6,289 nt of DNA, from the NCBI GenBank assembly GCA_038207745.1, contig JBBQZL010000157.1, positions 1-6,289 of the forward strand, read 5' to 3'. This document shows positions 1 to 5,397 of this stretch, in pieces. The notes below the pieces were generated by a model, which saw only the letters and a program-made list of their open reading frames with translations, had not been told where the DNA came from and did not search any database. Numbering within the stretch: the stretch's first letter is position 1; each line of letters opens with the position of its first letter. Both the position numbers and the translations under genes were made by a program. The DNA comes from JBBQZL01 sp038207745. Its GTDB lineage: Bacteria; Actinomycetota; Thermoleophilia; Solirubrobacterales; 70-9.

Positions 1-1445
1 TCCTCCATCATCTCGATCAGCTTGCCCTGTGAGATGCGGGACGGCGGCTGTGTCTCCTTGTCGACGATCCACGGCTCTGTCGCCAGCGCCAGCTCGTCGC
101 CCTCCTTTACCGCGGGGATCTCCTCATCGGCGGAGCGGGCATAGGTGTAGATGCCGGCAAACCCGGGGTCGACGACGACCGAGCCACGAACAAAGTAGGT
201 CTCCGATCCGGCAAGGATGTCGGCACGGGTCGACTCGGTGATCATCGGCGGCGAGAAGGTGGCGAGGAAGCGGCGGACGACCAACTCGTAGACGCGGCGC
301 TTGGGTCCGTCGAGGGCGTTCGGATAAACCGCCTGCGTCGGGTAGATCGGCGGATGGTCGGTTGTCTCCTTCTTGCCCCGGGTGGGCTTGAGCGGACCAT
401 CGAGCAGACCGGAGGCGGCCGAGAAATCGCTGATCTTGACCAGCGAGCCGACCAGCTCCTGGACCGGAAGCGAAGACGGATAGACCGTGTTGTCGGTCCT
501 CGGGTAGGAGATGAAGCCGTCCATGTAGAGGCTCTCGGCGATCCGCATCGCGGCGGCGGGGGTGATCCCGAGCCGGCTCGAGACATCGGTGGTGAAGGCG
601 GTGGTGTTGAGCGGCGTCGGGGGCTTTCGCGAGTTGCGGCGCGACTTGACCTCCTGGACCACACCGGGGTCCCTGGTCCCGGCGAGCGCAGCGTCCGCCT
701 CTGCCCTGTCCCAGAACTTGTCCACCGTGTGATGCGCCTCGAAGGATCCCTCAGCATGCTCGAACTTCGCGAACAGCTCCCAGAACGGCTTCGCGACATG
801 GGCACGCCGCTCCATCTCGCGCTCGACGATCAGGCTCAGCGTGGGGCTCTGAACCCGGCCGACGGAGAGGAAGTTGGAGCCATAGCGGCGGGCTGCAAGT
901 GAGACCGCACGGGTGAGCGCCGCACCCCAGAGCAGATCGATGTCCTGGCGGGCGGCTCCGGCGTGGGCCAGCGGATAGGAGAGCTCTGTCAGCTCGGAGA
1001 AGGCACGCTCGATCTCCTCCCTGGTCAGCGCCGAGTAGCGGGCGCGGAGCACGCCCTCCTCGAGACCGGGGTTGACCTCGAGAATCTCCTCGAGCGCCTC
1101 GAGCCCGATCAACTCGCCCTCGCGGTCGAAGTCGGTCGCGATGATCAACGAGTCGGCGTCCTTGGCGACCTTCTTGATCGCCTTCACGACGTTCTTGTTG
1201 GTCGGCCCCTTGATCAGATCGGCGTCGATCAGCGGTGGGATGCCCTCCCAGGTCCATTTCGAATGGCCCTCGGGGAATTCGGGACTGACCACGTGACCGC
1301 TGAGCCCGATCGACATGTGATCGCCATCGGAATCGGTCCAGGAGTAGTAGTCGGTCTTGAAGCTCGATGCCGTGGTGGGACCGTCCCCGAGGATCTCGGC
1401 GATCTTCCTGGCGCTGTTGTTCTTCTCGGTGACGATCAGTCGCAT
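1..1445 (-). CDS. topA: Type IA DNA topoisomerase I, archaeal-type, partial (C-terminus off the left edge)
   Basis: This enzyme relaxes negatively supercoiled DNA by cutting one strand and passing the other through the break. The reading frame is open for 481 codons from the ATG at 1445 to the window edge. The TOPRIM domain occupies roughly residues 1-125, with E7 near the start (MRLIVTEKNN) and the metal-binding D105-x-D107-x-E109 motif in DFDREGELIG. The type IA motif GRVQSPT lies at 196-202. The catalytic tyrosine is Y314 in SYPRTDN, and the conserved His is H364 in DHPPIYPTQAV. The visible part stops near the end of the catalytic core (KLIEMMEE), so any zinc-ribbon tail is out of view. 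The N-terminus (EKNNSARKIAEIL), the SGHVV segment, the LIDAD segment and RQDIDLLWGAALTR follow the archaeal TopA pattern, as I remember it from haloarchaea, rather than the usual bacterial TopA. Divergent from the epimerase gene. No good Shine-Dalgarno sequence precedes the start. The family call is firm; the archaeal assignment is from memory. Confidence 0.95.
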   Translation of the reverse strand, partial: MRLIVTEKNNSARKIAEILGDGPTTASSFKTDYYSWTDSDGDHMSIGLSGHVVSPEFPEGHSKWTWEGIPPLIDADLIKGPTNKNVVKAIKKVAKDADSLIIATDFDREGELIGLEALEEILEVNPGLEEGVLRARYSALTREEIERAFSELTELSYPLAHAGAARQDIDLLWGAALTRAVSLAARRYGSNFLSVGRVQSPTLSLIVEREMERRAHVAKPFWELFAKFEHAEGSFEAHHTVDKFWDRAEADAALAGTRDPGVVQEVKSRRNSRKPPTPLNTTAFTTDVSSRLGITPAAAMRIAESLYMDGFISYPRTDNTVYPSSLPVQELVGSLVKISDFSAASGLLDGPLKPTRGKKETTDHPPIYPTQAVYPNALDGPKRRVYELVVRRFLATFSPPMITESTRADILAGSETYFVRGSVVVDPGFAGIYTYARSADEEIPAVKEGDELALATEPWIVDKETQPPSRISQGKLIEMME

Positions 1446-1477
1446 TTGGGTCCCATCTCGAGTTACCTGAGTTCCGC

Positions 1478-1483
1478 AAGGTA
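1478..1483 (-). promoter_or_regulatory. Possible -10 box for topA
   Basis: On the minus strand this reads TACCTT, a TANNNT hexamer 32 bases upstream of the topA ATG. It would give a leader of about 25 bases. The leader holds only a weak GGGA as a possible ribosome binding site. No clear -35 box is visible, so this is a weak call. Confidence 0.2.
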
Positions 1484-1542
1484 GCAGGGCGGGCAAACGG
1501 GACCCCGGGGAATCCCCAGCAGGGTCACAGCCGGAATCGGGA

Positions 1543-1562
1543 GACGGATCGTAAGATCCGTC
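1543..1562. promoter_or_regulatory. Perfect 8-bp inverted repeat over the epimerase -10 box (candidate operator)
   Basis: GACGGATC (1543-1550) and GATCCGTC (1555-1562) are exact reverse complements separated by GTAA. The dyad covers the likely -10 box TAAGAT (1552-1557) of the plus-strand epimerase gene and ends five bases before its ATG. A protein bound here would block that promoter. If transcribed from further upstream it would instead form a hairpin next to the start codon. No regulator is encoded in the window. Confidence 0.45.
1552..1557 (+). promoter_or_regulatory. Candidate -10 box TAAGAT for the epimerase gene, near-leaderless
   Basis: TAAGAT matches TANNNT and sits 10 bases before the ATG at 1568, so the predicted transcript would start about 3-4 bases before the start codon. 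No Shine-Dalgarno sequence is present, which fits leaderless or near-leaderless translation. No convincing -35 hexamer is seen at 16-18 bases. Confidence 0.4.
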
Positions 1563-1567
1563 CACAC

Positions 1568-2521
1568 ATGAGAGCCATGATCACAGGCGGTGCAGGGTTC
1601 ATCGGGTCCAACCTCGTCGACGCTCTTCTCGGGCGCGGCGACCAGGTCACGGTGATCGACAACCTCTCGACCGGAAGACGGGAGAACCTCGACCAGGCGC
1701 TTGCCGCCGGGGTGGCGCTGCTCGAATTGGACGTCCAGGATCCGGATGCCGTCGCCGCCGCCACAGCCGACTTCAAGCCCGAGGTCATCTTCCACCTCGC
1801 CGCCCAGATCGACGTGCGGCGCTCTATTTCCGACCCGGCATTCGACGCCGCGGTCAACGTCGGCGGCACCGCGAACATGCTCGAGGCTGCCCGCAGGTCG
1901 GGCGCCGGACGCTTTGTCCTCGTCTCCACCGGTGGCGCGATCTACGGCGAGGGCGCCGGACAGGAGCTGCCGCTGGGCGAGGACGCCCCGATCACCCCTC
2001 TCGCTCCCTATGGCCAGAGCAAGTTCGCCGCCGAGGGCTACGTTGCGCTCTACCACCGCCTCCATGGGCTGTCCGGAGTCAGCCTCAGGCTCGGCAACGT
2101 CTACGGCCCGAGGCAGGACCCCCTCGGGGAGGCGGGAGTGATCGCGATCTTCTGCGGCAAGCTGAGCGGCGGAGGGCGTCCGATGATCTTCGGCGACGGC
2201 GAGCAGACCCGTGACTACATATACGTCGGAGACGTGGTCGCCTCGCTGATCACCGCCGCCTCAAGCGATGTCGTCGGCTCGCTGAACATCGGAACCGGGG
2301 TCGAGACCAGCGTCCTCGAGCTGGTCGAGGCACTTCGCGAGATCGGGCCCGACCAGGAGGCGGACGACGCCTTCGCCCCCGAGTTCGCCCCCGCCCGCCC
2401 CGGCGAGGTCGAGCGGGTCTCGATCGATCCCGGCCTCGCGGGCGAGAAGCTGGACTGGAGCCCCGAGGTCAAGCTCGGCGACGGACTGGCTCGCACGCTC
2501 CGCTCCGTCGACTCCGCCTAG
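1568..2521 (+). CDS. NAD-dependent epimerase/dehydratase, UDP-glucose 4-epimerase-like (extended SDR)
   Basis: A 317-residue cytoplasmic extended short-chain dehydrogenase. Members of this group use bound NAD to epimerise or dehydrate nucleotide sugars for cell-surface polysaccharides. The Rossmann glycine motif G7-G-A-G10-F-I-G13 opens the protein, followed by VIDNLSTG and FHLAAQ. The catalytic YxxxK is Y148-GQS-K152. The third catalytic position lies in STGGAIYG (120-127). NVYGPRQDP, GEAGVIAIF and FGDGEQTRDYIYV are typical of UDP-glucose 4-epimerase-like proteins of the Thermotoga GalE kind. Length is normal and both ends look complete. The ATG at 1568 is chosen because the Rossmann strand begins at once and a -10 box lies just upstream. 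The gene is divergent from topA and convergent with the aldo/keto reductase, so it is probably transcribed alone. The exact sugar substrate cannot be read from sequence, so I give no gene symbol. Confidence 0.93.
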   Translation: MRAMITGGAGFIGSNLVDALLGRGDQVTVIDNLSTGRRENLDQALAAGVALLELDVQDPDAVAAATADFKPEVIFHLAAQIDVRRSISDPAFDAAVNVGGTANMLEAARRSGAGRFVLVSTGGAIYGEGAGQELPLGEDAPITPLAPYGQSKFAAEGYVALYHRLHGLSGVSLRLGNVYGPRQDPLGEAGVIAIFCGKLSGGGRPMIFGDGEQTRDYIYVGDVVASLITAASSDVVGSLNIGTGVETSVLELVEALREIGPDQEADDAFAPEFAPARPGEVERVSIDPGLAGEKLDWSPEVKLGDGLARTLRSVDSA

Positions 2522-2534
2522 CCTGGATAAGGCG

Positions 2535-2581
2535 CACCGTCCCACCTAAGCGTCGGTATGCGACGCCTATCCGGGACGGTG
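2535..2581. terminator. Long in-register palindrome between convergent genes (probable bidirectional terminator)
   Basis: Outer arms CACCGTCCC (2535-2543) and GGGACGGTG (2573-2581) match perfectly over 9 bp. Inner arms GCGTCG (2550-2555) and CGACGC (2561-2566) close a GTATG loop. Both stems share the same centre at 2558, and TA/TA pairs beyond one A-C mismatch extend the inner stem. The element fills the 67-base gap between the stop codons of the epimerase and the aldo/keto reductase, where a terminator working in both directions is expected. There is no T-tract, which is common in high-GC actinobacteria. An alternative fold pairs GGATA-GGCG (2525-2534, one bulged A) with CGCCTATCC (2564-2572). 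Confidence 0.65.
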
Positions 2582-2588
2582 GCGTCGA

Positions 2589-3572
2589 TCAGCCGTTGAT
2601 GATCTTCATTCCCGTCGGGTCGTAGCGGTCACCGGCCGGCACGGGCAGCGCCTCGCTGATCCGGTCGAGCGCATCCTGTGAGAGCTCGACGTCCGCTGCG
2701 GCGACGTTCTCCTCCAGGTACCTGACCCGCTTGGTCCCGGGGATCGGTACGAAGTGCTCGCCGCGGCCCAGGACCCAGGCAAGCGCGAGCTGCGACGGGG
2801 TCACCTCGTGTTCGGTGGCAAGATCGGCGACCAGGTCGACCAGCTCCAGATTGCGCTGGAAGTTGTCGCCCTGGAAGCGTGGACTGTGGCGGCGGAAGTC
2901 ATCGGGCTCGAGATCGTCGATCGAGCGGAACCTGCCGGAGAGGAAACCGCGGCCAAGAGGTGAGTAGGGGACCAGCCCGATGCCGAGTTCTGCAAGCGTC
3001 GGGATCACCTCATCCTCGAGATCCCGAGAGAAGAGCGAGTACTCGCTCTGGACCGCGGTGATCGGATGCGTCGCGTGGGCGCGGCGGATCGTCTCCGCGC
3101 TCGCCTCGCTGAGGCCGAGGTGGCGGACCTTGCCCTCGGCGACGAGTTCGCCCATCGCGCCCACGGTCTCCTCGATCGGGGTGTCCGGGTCGACCCGGTG
3201 CTGGTAGTAGAGGTCGACGTGATCGACACCAAGGCGGCTGAGTGAGCCCTCGATCGCGCTTCGCAGGTACGCGGGGCTGCCGTCGATGCCTCGCCTGGTC
3301 GGATCATCGGGGTAGCGGAGGATCCCGAACTTGGTCGCCACGAAGACTTCGTCACGGCGGCCTGCGATCGCCTTGCCGACCAGCCGCTCGTTGGTGTGGG
3401 GGCCGTAGATATCGGAGGTATCGAGGAAGTTGACACCGAGCTCGAGCGCCCGGTGGATCGTCCTGATCGCCTCGTCCTCATCGGTCGTCCCGTAGAACTC
3501 CGACATTCCCATGCATCCCAGTCCCAGTGCCGATACCGCAGGTCCATCGGGTCCAAGCGTCCGCTGCTTCAT
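2589..3572 (-). CDS. Aldo/keto reductase (AKR13/YakC-like)
   Basis: A 327-residue NADPH-dependent oxidoreductase with a TIM-barrel fold, expected to reduce aldehydes or ketones in the cytoplasm; the natural substrate cannot be told from sequence. The catalytic tetrad is complete: D51 (FLDTSDIYG), Y56, K81 (VATKFG) and H125 (YYQHRVD). The N-terminal GLGCMGMSEFYG and the nucleotide-binding region near PYSPLGRGFLSG and PIPGTKRVRYLEEN fit the AKR13/YakC-like group. The start at 3572 (MKQRTLG) is preferred over an in-frame ATG at 3638, because family members begin here and the extra 22 residues would lie on top of the promoter and dyad. Only a weak purine-rich stretch (AAAGAGA) precedes the ATG. 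The gene is divergent from the siroheme gene and convergent with the epimerase. Confidence 0.94.
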   Translation of the reverse strand: MKQRTLGPDGPAVSALGLGCMGMSEFYGTTDEDEAIRTIHRALELGVNFLDTSDIYGPHTNERLVGKAIAGRRDEVFVATKFGILRYPDDPTRRGIDGSPAYLRSAIEGSLSRLGVDHVDLYYQHRVDPDTPIEETVGAMGELVAEGKVRHLGLSEASAETIRRAHATHPITAVQSEYSLFSRDLEDEVIPTLAELGIGLVPYSPLGRGFLSGRFRSIDDLEPDDFRRHSPRFQGDNFQRNLELVDLVADLATEHEVTPSQLALAWVLGRGEHFVPIPGTKRVRYLEENVAAADVELSQDALDRISEALPVPAGDRYDPTGMKIING

Positions 3573-3609
3573 CCACGTCTCTTTTCGTCTCGCTCCAGGG
3601 TGTCCGACA

Positions 3610-3637
3610 AAGTTAGAGGACCGGCGATACCGGTCCA
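3610..3637 (-). promoter_or_regulatory. Candidate promoter of the aldo/keto reductase gene
   Basis: On the minus strand TGGACC (3637-3632; 4 of 6 match to TTGACA) lies 16 bases from TAACTT (3615-3610, TANNNT). The transcript would start near 3603, giving a leader of about 30 bases before the ATG at 3572. The -35 region is inside the dyad described at 3618-3636. Confidence 0.4.
3618..3636. promoter_or_regulatory. 7-bp inverted repeat in a divergent promoter region (candidate operator)
   Basis: GGACCGG (3618-3624) and CCGGTCC (3630-3636) are perfect inverted copies separated by CGATA. The dyad lies over the -35/spacer of the minus-strand aldo/keto reductase promoter and at the expected -35 position of the plus-strand siroheme gene promoter. 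A dimeric regulator bound here could control both genes. This is inferred from position only. Confidence 0.45.
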
Positions 3638-3641
3638 TCGC

Positions 3642-3647
3642 TAGCCT
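3642..3647 (+). promoter_or_regulatory. -10 box TAGCCT for the siroheme gene, leaderless start
   Basis: TAGCCT (TANNNT) ends 7 bases before the ATG at 3655, so the predicted transcription start falls on the A of the start codon. There is no Shine-Dalgarno sequence before it. This arrangement is typical of leaderless actinobacterial genes and supports the upstream ATG at 3655 over the internal ATG at 3736. Confidence 0.5.
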
Positions 3648-3654
3648 GTATCCA

Positions 3655-4404
3655 ATGCCAGCCCAGGCCTATGCCGGTAAGAAGTGCGTCTGCCAGTTCC
3701 GCAAGGGGATCTGTGATCAGACCTGCGTGCGCGACATGCTCGAGACGCCCTTCTACATCGCCTGCCTGAAGCTGAAGGGCCGCCGATGTCTCGTTGTCGG
3801 CGGCGGCGATGTCGGACTCGACAAGATCGAGGGATTGATGGCATGTGACGGCGATGTGGTCCTGATCGCACCCGATGTCTGCGAGGGAGTCAGGGAGCTG
3901 GCGGCCGAGGGTTCGATCGAGTGGGTCCAGCGCCCCTACGCAGGGCCCGAAGATCTCGAGGGGATGTTCATGGTGATCGCGGCCACCAATGACTCCGAGG
4001 TCAACATCGGCATCTACCACGACGGCGAGGCGCGGGCGATGCTGACCAACGTGGTCGACGTGCCGCCGCTCTGCAACTTCATCCTGCCGGCAATCGTCCG
4101 CACCGGGCCGCTGGCAATCGCGATCTCGACCGCCGGCGCCTCCCCCGCTCTCGCAAAGCGGATGAAGGCCGAAGTCTCCGAGCTCTTCGGCGAGCCATAC
4201 GCCCGCCTCGCGGTGATGCTCAACGATGCCCGCGGCTGGGCAAAGTCGACGCTGCCGACCTATCAGGACCGCAAGGTCTTCTTCGAGGGGATCGTCAACG
4301 GCGATCCCGATCCGATCGAGCTGGTCCGTGACGGTCGCGAGTCCGATGTCCTCGCGCTGATCGAGGCCGCCAAGCGGGCGTCCGATCCGGCTCCTGCCGC
4401 CTGA
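3655..4404 (+). CDS. Stand-alone precorrin-2 dehydrogenase / sirohydrochlorin ferrochelatase (CysG N-terminal domain type) with Cys-rich N-terminus
   Basis: A 249-residue protein of the CysG-N/Met8p/SirC family. It oxidises precorrin-2 to sirohydrochlorin with NAD and may insert iron, giving siroheme for sulfite or nitrite reductases. Core domain: LKGRRCLVVGGGDVGLDK (Rossmann glycines G49-G51, G54), then IAATND (112-113; D113 aligns with the catalytic Asp), NVVDVPPLCNFILPAIV and ISTAGASPALAKRMK (158-171). The uroporphyrinogen methyltransferase half of fused CysG is absent, so precorrin-2 must come from a separate enzyme. Family members usually begin near residue 28. This one has about 27 extra residues with C11, C13, C20 and C24 (CxC-x6-C-x3-C), possibly a metal or Fe-S site. 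The start at 3655 is supported by a -10 box 7 bases upstream. rsgA follows 47 bases later on the same strand. Whether iron insertion is done by this protein is unknown. Confidence 0.9.
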   Translation: MPAQAYAGKKCVCQFRKGICDQTCVRDMLETPFYIACLKLKGRRCLVVGGGDVGLDKIEGLMACDGDVVLIAPDVCEGVRELAAEGSIEWVQRPYAGPEDLEGMFMVIAATNDSEVNIGIYHDGEARAMLTNVVDVPPLCNFILPAIVRTGPLAIAISTAGASPALAKRMKAEVSELFGEPYARLAVMLNDARGWAKSTLPTYQDRKVFFEGIVNGDPDPIELVRDGRESDVLALIEAAKRASDPAPAA

Positions 4405-4420
4405 CCCCGGCGTCGTGGGG

Positions 4421-4447
4421 TTGACGGCCATTTCGTGCGGGTAATGG
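4421..4447 (+). promoter_or_regulatory. Possible promoter before rsgA
   Basis: TTGACG (4421-4426) is five of six to the -35 consensus and lies 15 bases from TAATGG (4442-4447), an imperfect -10 box. The spacing is short and the last -10 base is not T, so the call is tentative. The predicted start point would fall on or very near the TTG at 4452. Co-transcription from the upstream siroheme gene is also possible. Confidence 0.3.
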
Positions 4448-4449
4448 CC
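4426..4449. promoter_or_regulatory. 7-bp inverted repeat immediately upstream of rsgA
   Basis: GGCCATT (4426-4432) and AATGGCC (4443-4449) are perfect inverted copies with a 10-base spacer, ending two bases before the TTG start at 4452. It could be an operator over the possible promoter. If rsgA is read through from the upstream gene, it could be an RNA hairpin that hides the start region. The function is inferred from position only. Confidence 0.4.
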
Positions 4450-4451
4450 CT

Positions 4452-5384
4452 TTGATCTTCGACGAGCAGACAAACGAATCGCTGAAGGCGCTCGGCTGGC
4501 GCGACGAGAACGAGACCGCCTTTCGCGACCTCGGCGCCCCCGAACTCTTCCCGGCCCGCGTTGCGGGACTGCACCGAAACCACCGCCTCAACCTGCTCAC
4601 CGCCGACGGCGAGCTCGACGGAACTCCGGCCGGGCGGCTGCTCCACAACGCGGCGAGCAACACCGAGATGCCTGCGGTCGGGGACTGGGTCGCCGCGGAC
4701 GAGACCGGCACGGTCCACCACATCCTGCCCCGGCGCACGACCCTCTCGAGGCCGGCCCCTTCCGACGATTACCGGATCCAGGTCCTGGCGGCCAACGTCG
4801 ACGTGGTGATCGCGGTCAGCTCGCTGAACAGGGACCACAACACCGAGCGCCTCGGCCGGATCGTCGCCCTGACCACGGCGTCGGGTGCCCGCAGCGTCGT
4901 GGCGCTCTCCAAATCGGACCTGCTCGAGGACACAGAGCCGATCCGGGCCGAGGTGGCAGAGGCGCTCGGGCCCGACTCGACCGTGATCGCGATCAGCTCG
5001 AGAACCGGCGAGGGCCTCGACCTGCTCCGCGAGAGCCTCGTCCCAGGTGAGACCGTGGTGATGATCGGCAGCTCGGGGGTCGGCAAATCGACTCTGGCCA
5101 ACACCCTGCTGGGCTGGGACCGCCAGAAGACGATCGAGATCCGCGAGCGCGACGATCGCGGGCGCCACGCGACCACCAGCCGCGAGCTCTTCCCGATCCC
5201 GGGAGGAGCGCTGCTGATCGACACCCCGGGTCTACGCGCACCCGGGCTGCTGATCGAGGAGGACACCGGCGAAATGACCGCCGAGTTCGCAGAGCTCGCC
5301 GCGCAGTGCAAGTTCCGCGATTGCAGGCACGAGGGCGAACCCGGCTGCGCGGTGGCGGCGGCGCGAGAAAAGGGCTTGGTCTAG
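4452..5384 (+). CDS. rsgA: Ribosome small subunit-dependent GTPase A (circularly permuted GTPase), C-terminally short
   Basis: A 310-residue GTPase that helps late maturation of the 30S subunit in the cytoplasm. An N-terminal OB-like region (about 30-95, with PAVGDWV) precedes a circularly permuted G domain. G4 comes first as S153-K-S-D156 where NKxD is usual, then G5 SSRTGEG, G1 GSSGVGKST (206-214), the G2 region RGRHATTSRELF and G3 DTPG (257-260). The zinc knuckle is intact: C286-x4-C291-x-H293-x5-C299 (in CKFRDCRHEGEPGC). The protein ends 11 residues after C299. Family members usually carry several tens more residues, including a Y-x-K-L-type helix, so the tail is missing. No frame downstream encodes it. 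The start is TTG at 4452, because no in-frame ATG or GTG precedes the ALGW segment that normally begins the family. Its stop lies 4 bases from the stop of the convergent TrhA gene. Confidence 0.93.
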   Translation: MIFDEQTNESLKALGWRDENETAFRDLGAPELFPARVAGLHRNHRLNLLTADGELDGTPAGRLLHNAASNTEMPAVGDWVAADETGTVHHILPRRTTLSRPAPSDDYRIQVLAANVDVVIAVSSLNRDHNTERLGRIVALTTASGARSVVALSKSDLLEDTEPIRAEVAEALGPDSTVIAISSRTGEGLDLLRESLVPGETVVMIGSSGVGKSTLANTLLGWDRQKTIEIRERDDRGRHATTSRELFPIPGGALLIDTPGLRAPGLLIEEDTGEMTAEFAELAAQCKFRDCRHEGEPGCAVAAAREKGLV

Positions 5385-5397
5385 GCGCTCAGGCGCC
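5384..5397. terminator. Small hairpin across the convergent rsgA/trhA stop codons
   Basis: GGCGC (5384-5388) and GCGCC (5393-5397) flank TCAG. The hairpin includes the last base of the rsgA stop and the trhA stop codon, with only 4 bases between the genes. It is short and has no T-tract, so a terminator role is possible but weakly supported. Confidence 0.25.

Noticed and set aside
354..1484. Two long plus-strand open frames (354-902 and 963-1484) opposite topA
   Set aside because: They lie antisense to a conserved, motif-complete topA frame. Long antisense frames are expected in high-GC DNA, and their translations show no family features.
1501..1526. Hairpin-like sequence GACCC...GGGTC with inner GGGG-AAT-CCCC in the topA/epimerase gap
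   Set aside because: The two arm pairs are not in the same register and are short G/C runs, which arise easily in GC-rich DNA.
3573..3638. Upstream in-frame ATG at 3638 for the aldo/keto reductase (22 extra residues)
   Set aside because: The family begins at MKQRTLG. The extension would overlie the promoter boxes and the dyad.
3736..3738. Internal ATG (residue 28) as the true start of the siroheme gene
   Set aside because: It matches the usual family start, but no well-spaced ribosome binding site precedes it (GGGG is about 27 bases away), while the ATG at 3655 has a correctly placed -10 box. Not fully excluded.
3613..5168. Long minus-strand open frames (3613-4473 and 4263-5168) opposite the siroheme gene and rsgA
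   Set aside because: They are antisense to genes with full sets of conserved motifs. Their translations are low-complexity and cross a gene boundary and the candidate regulatory dyads.
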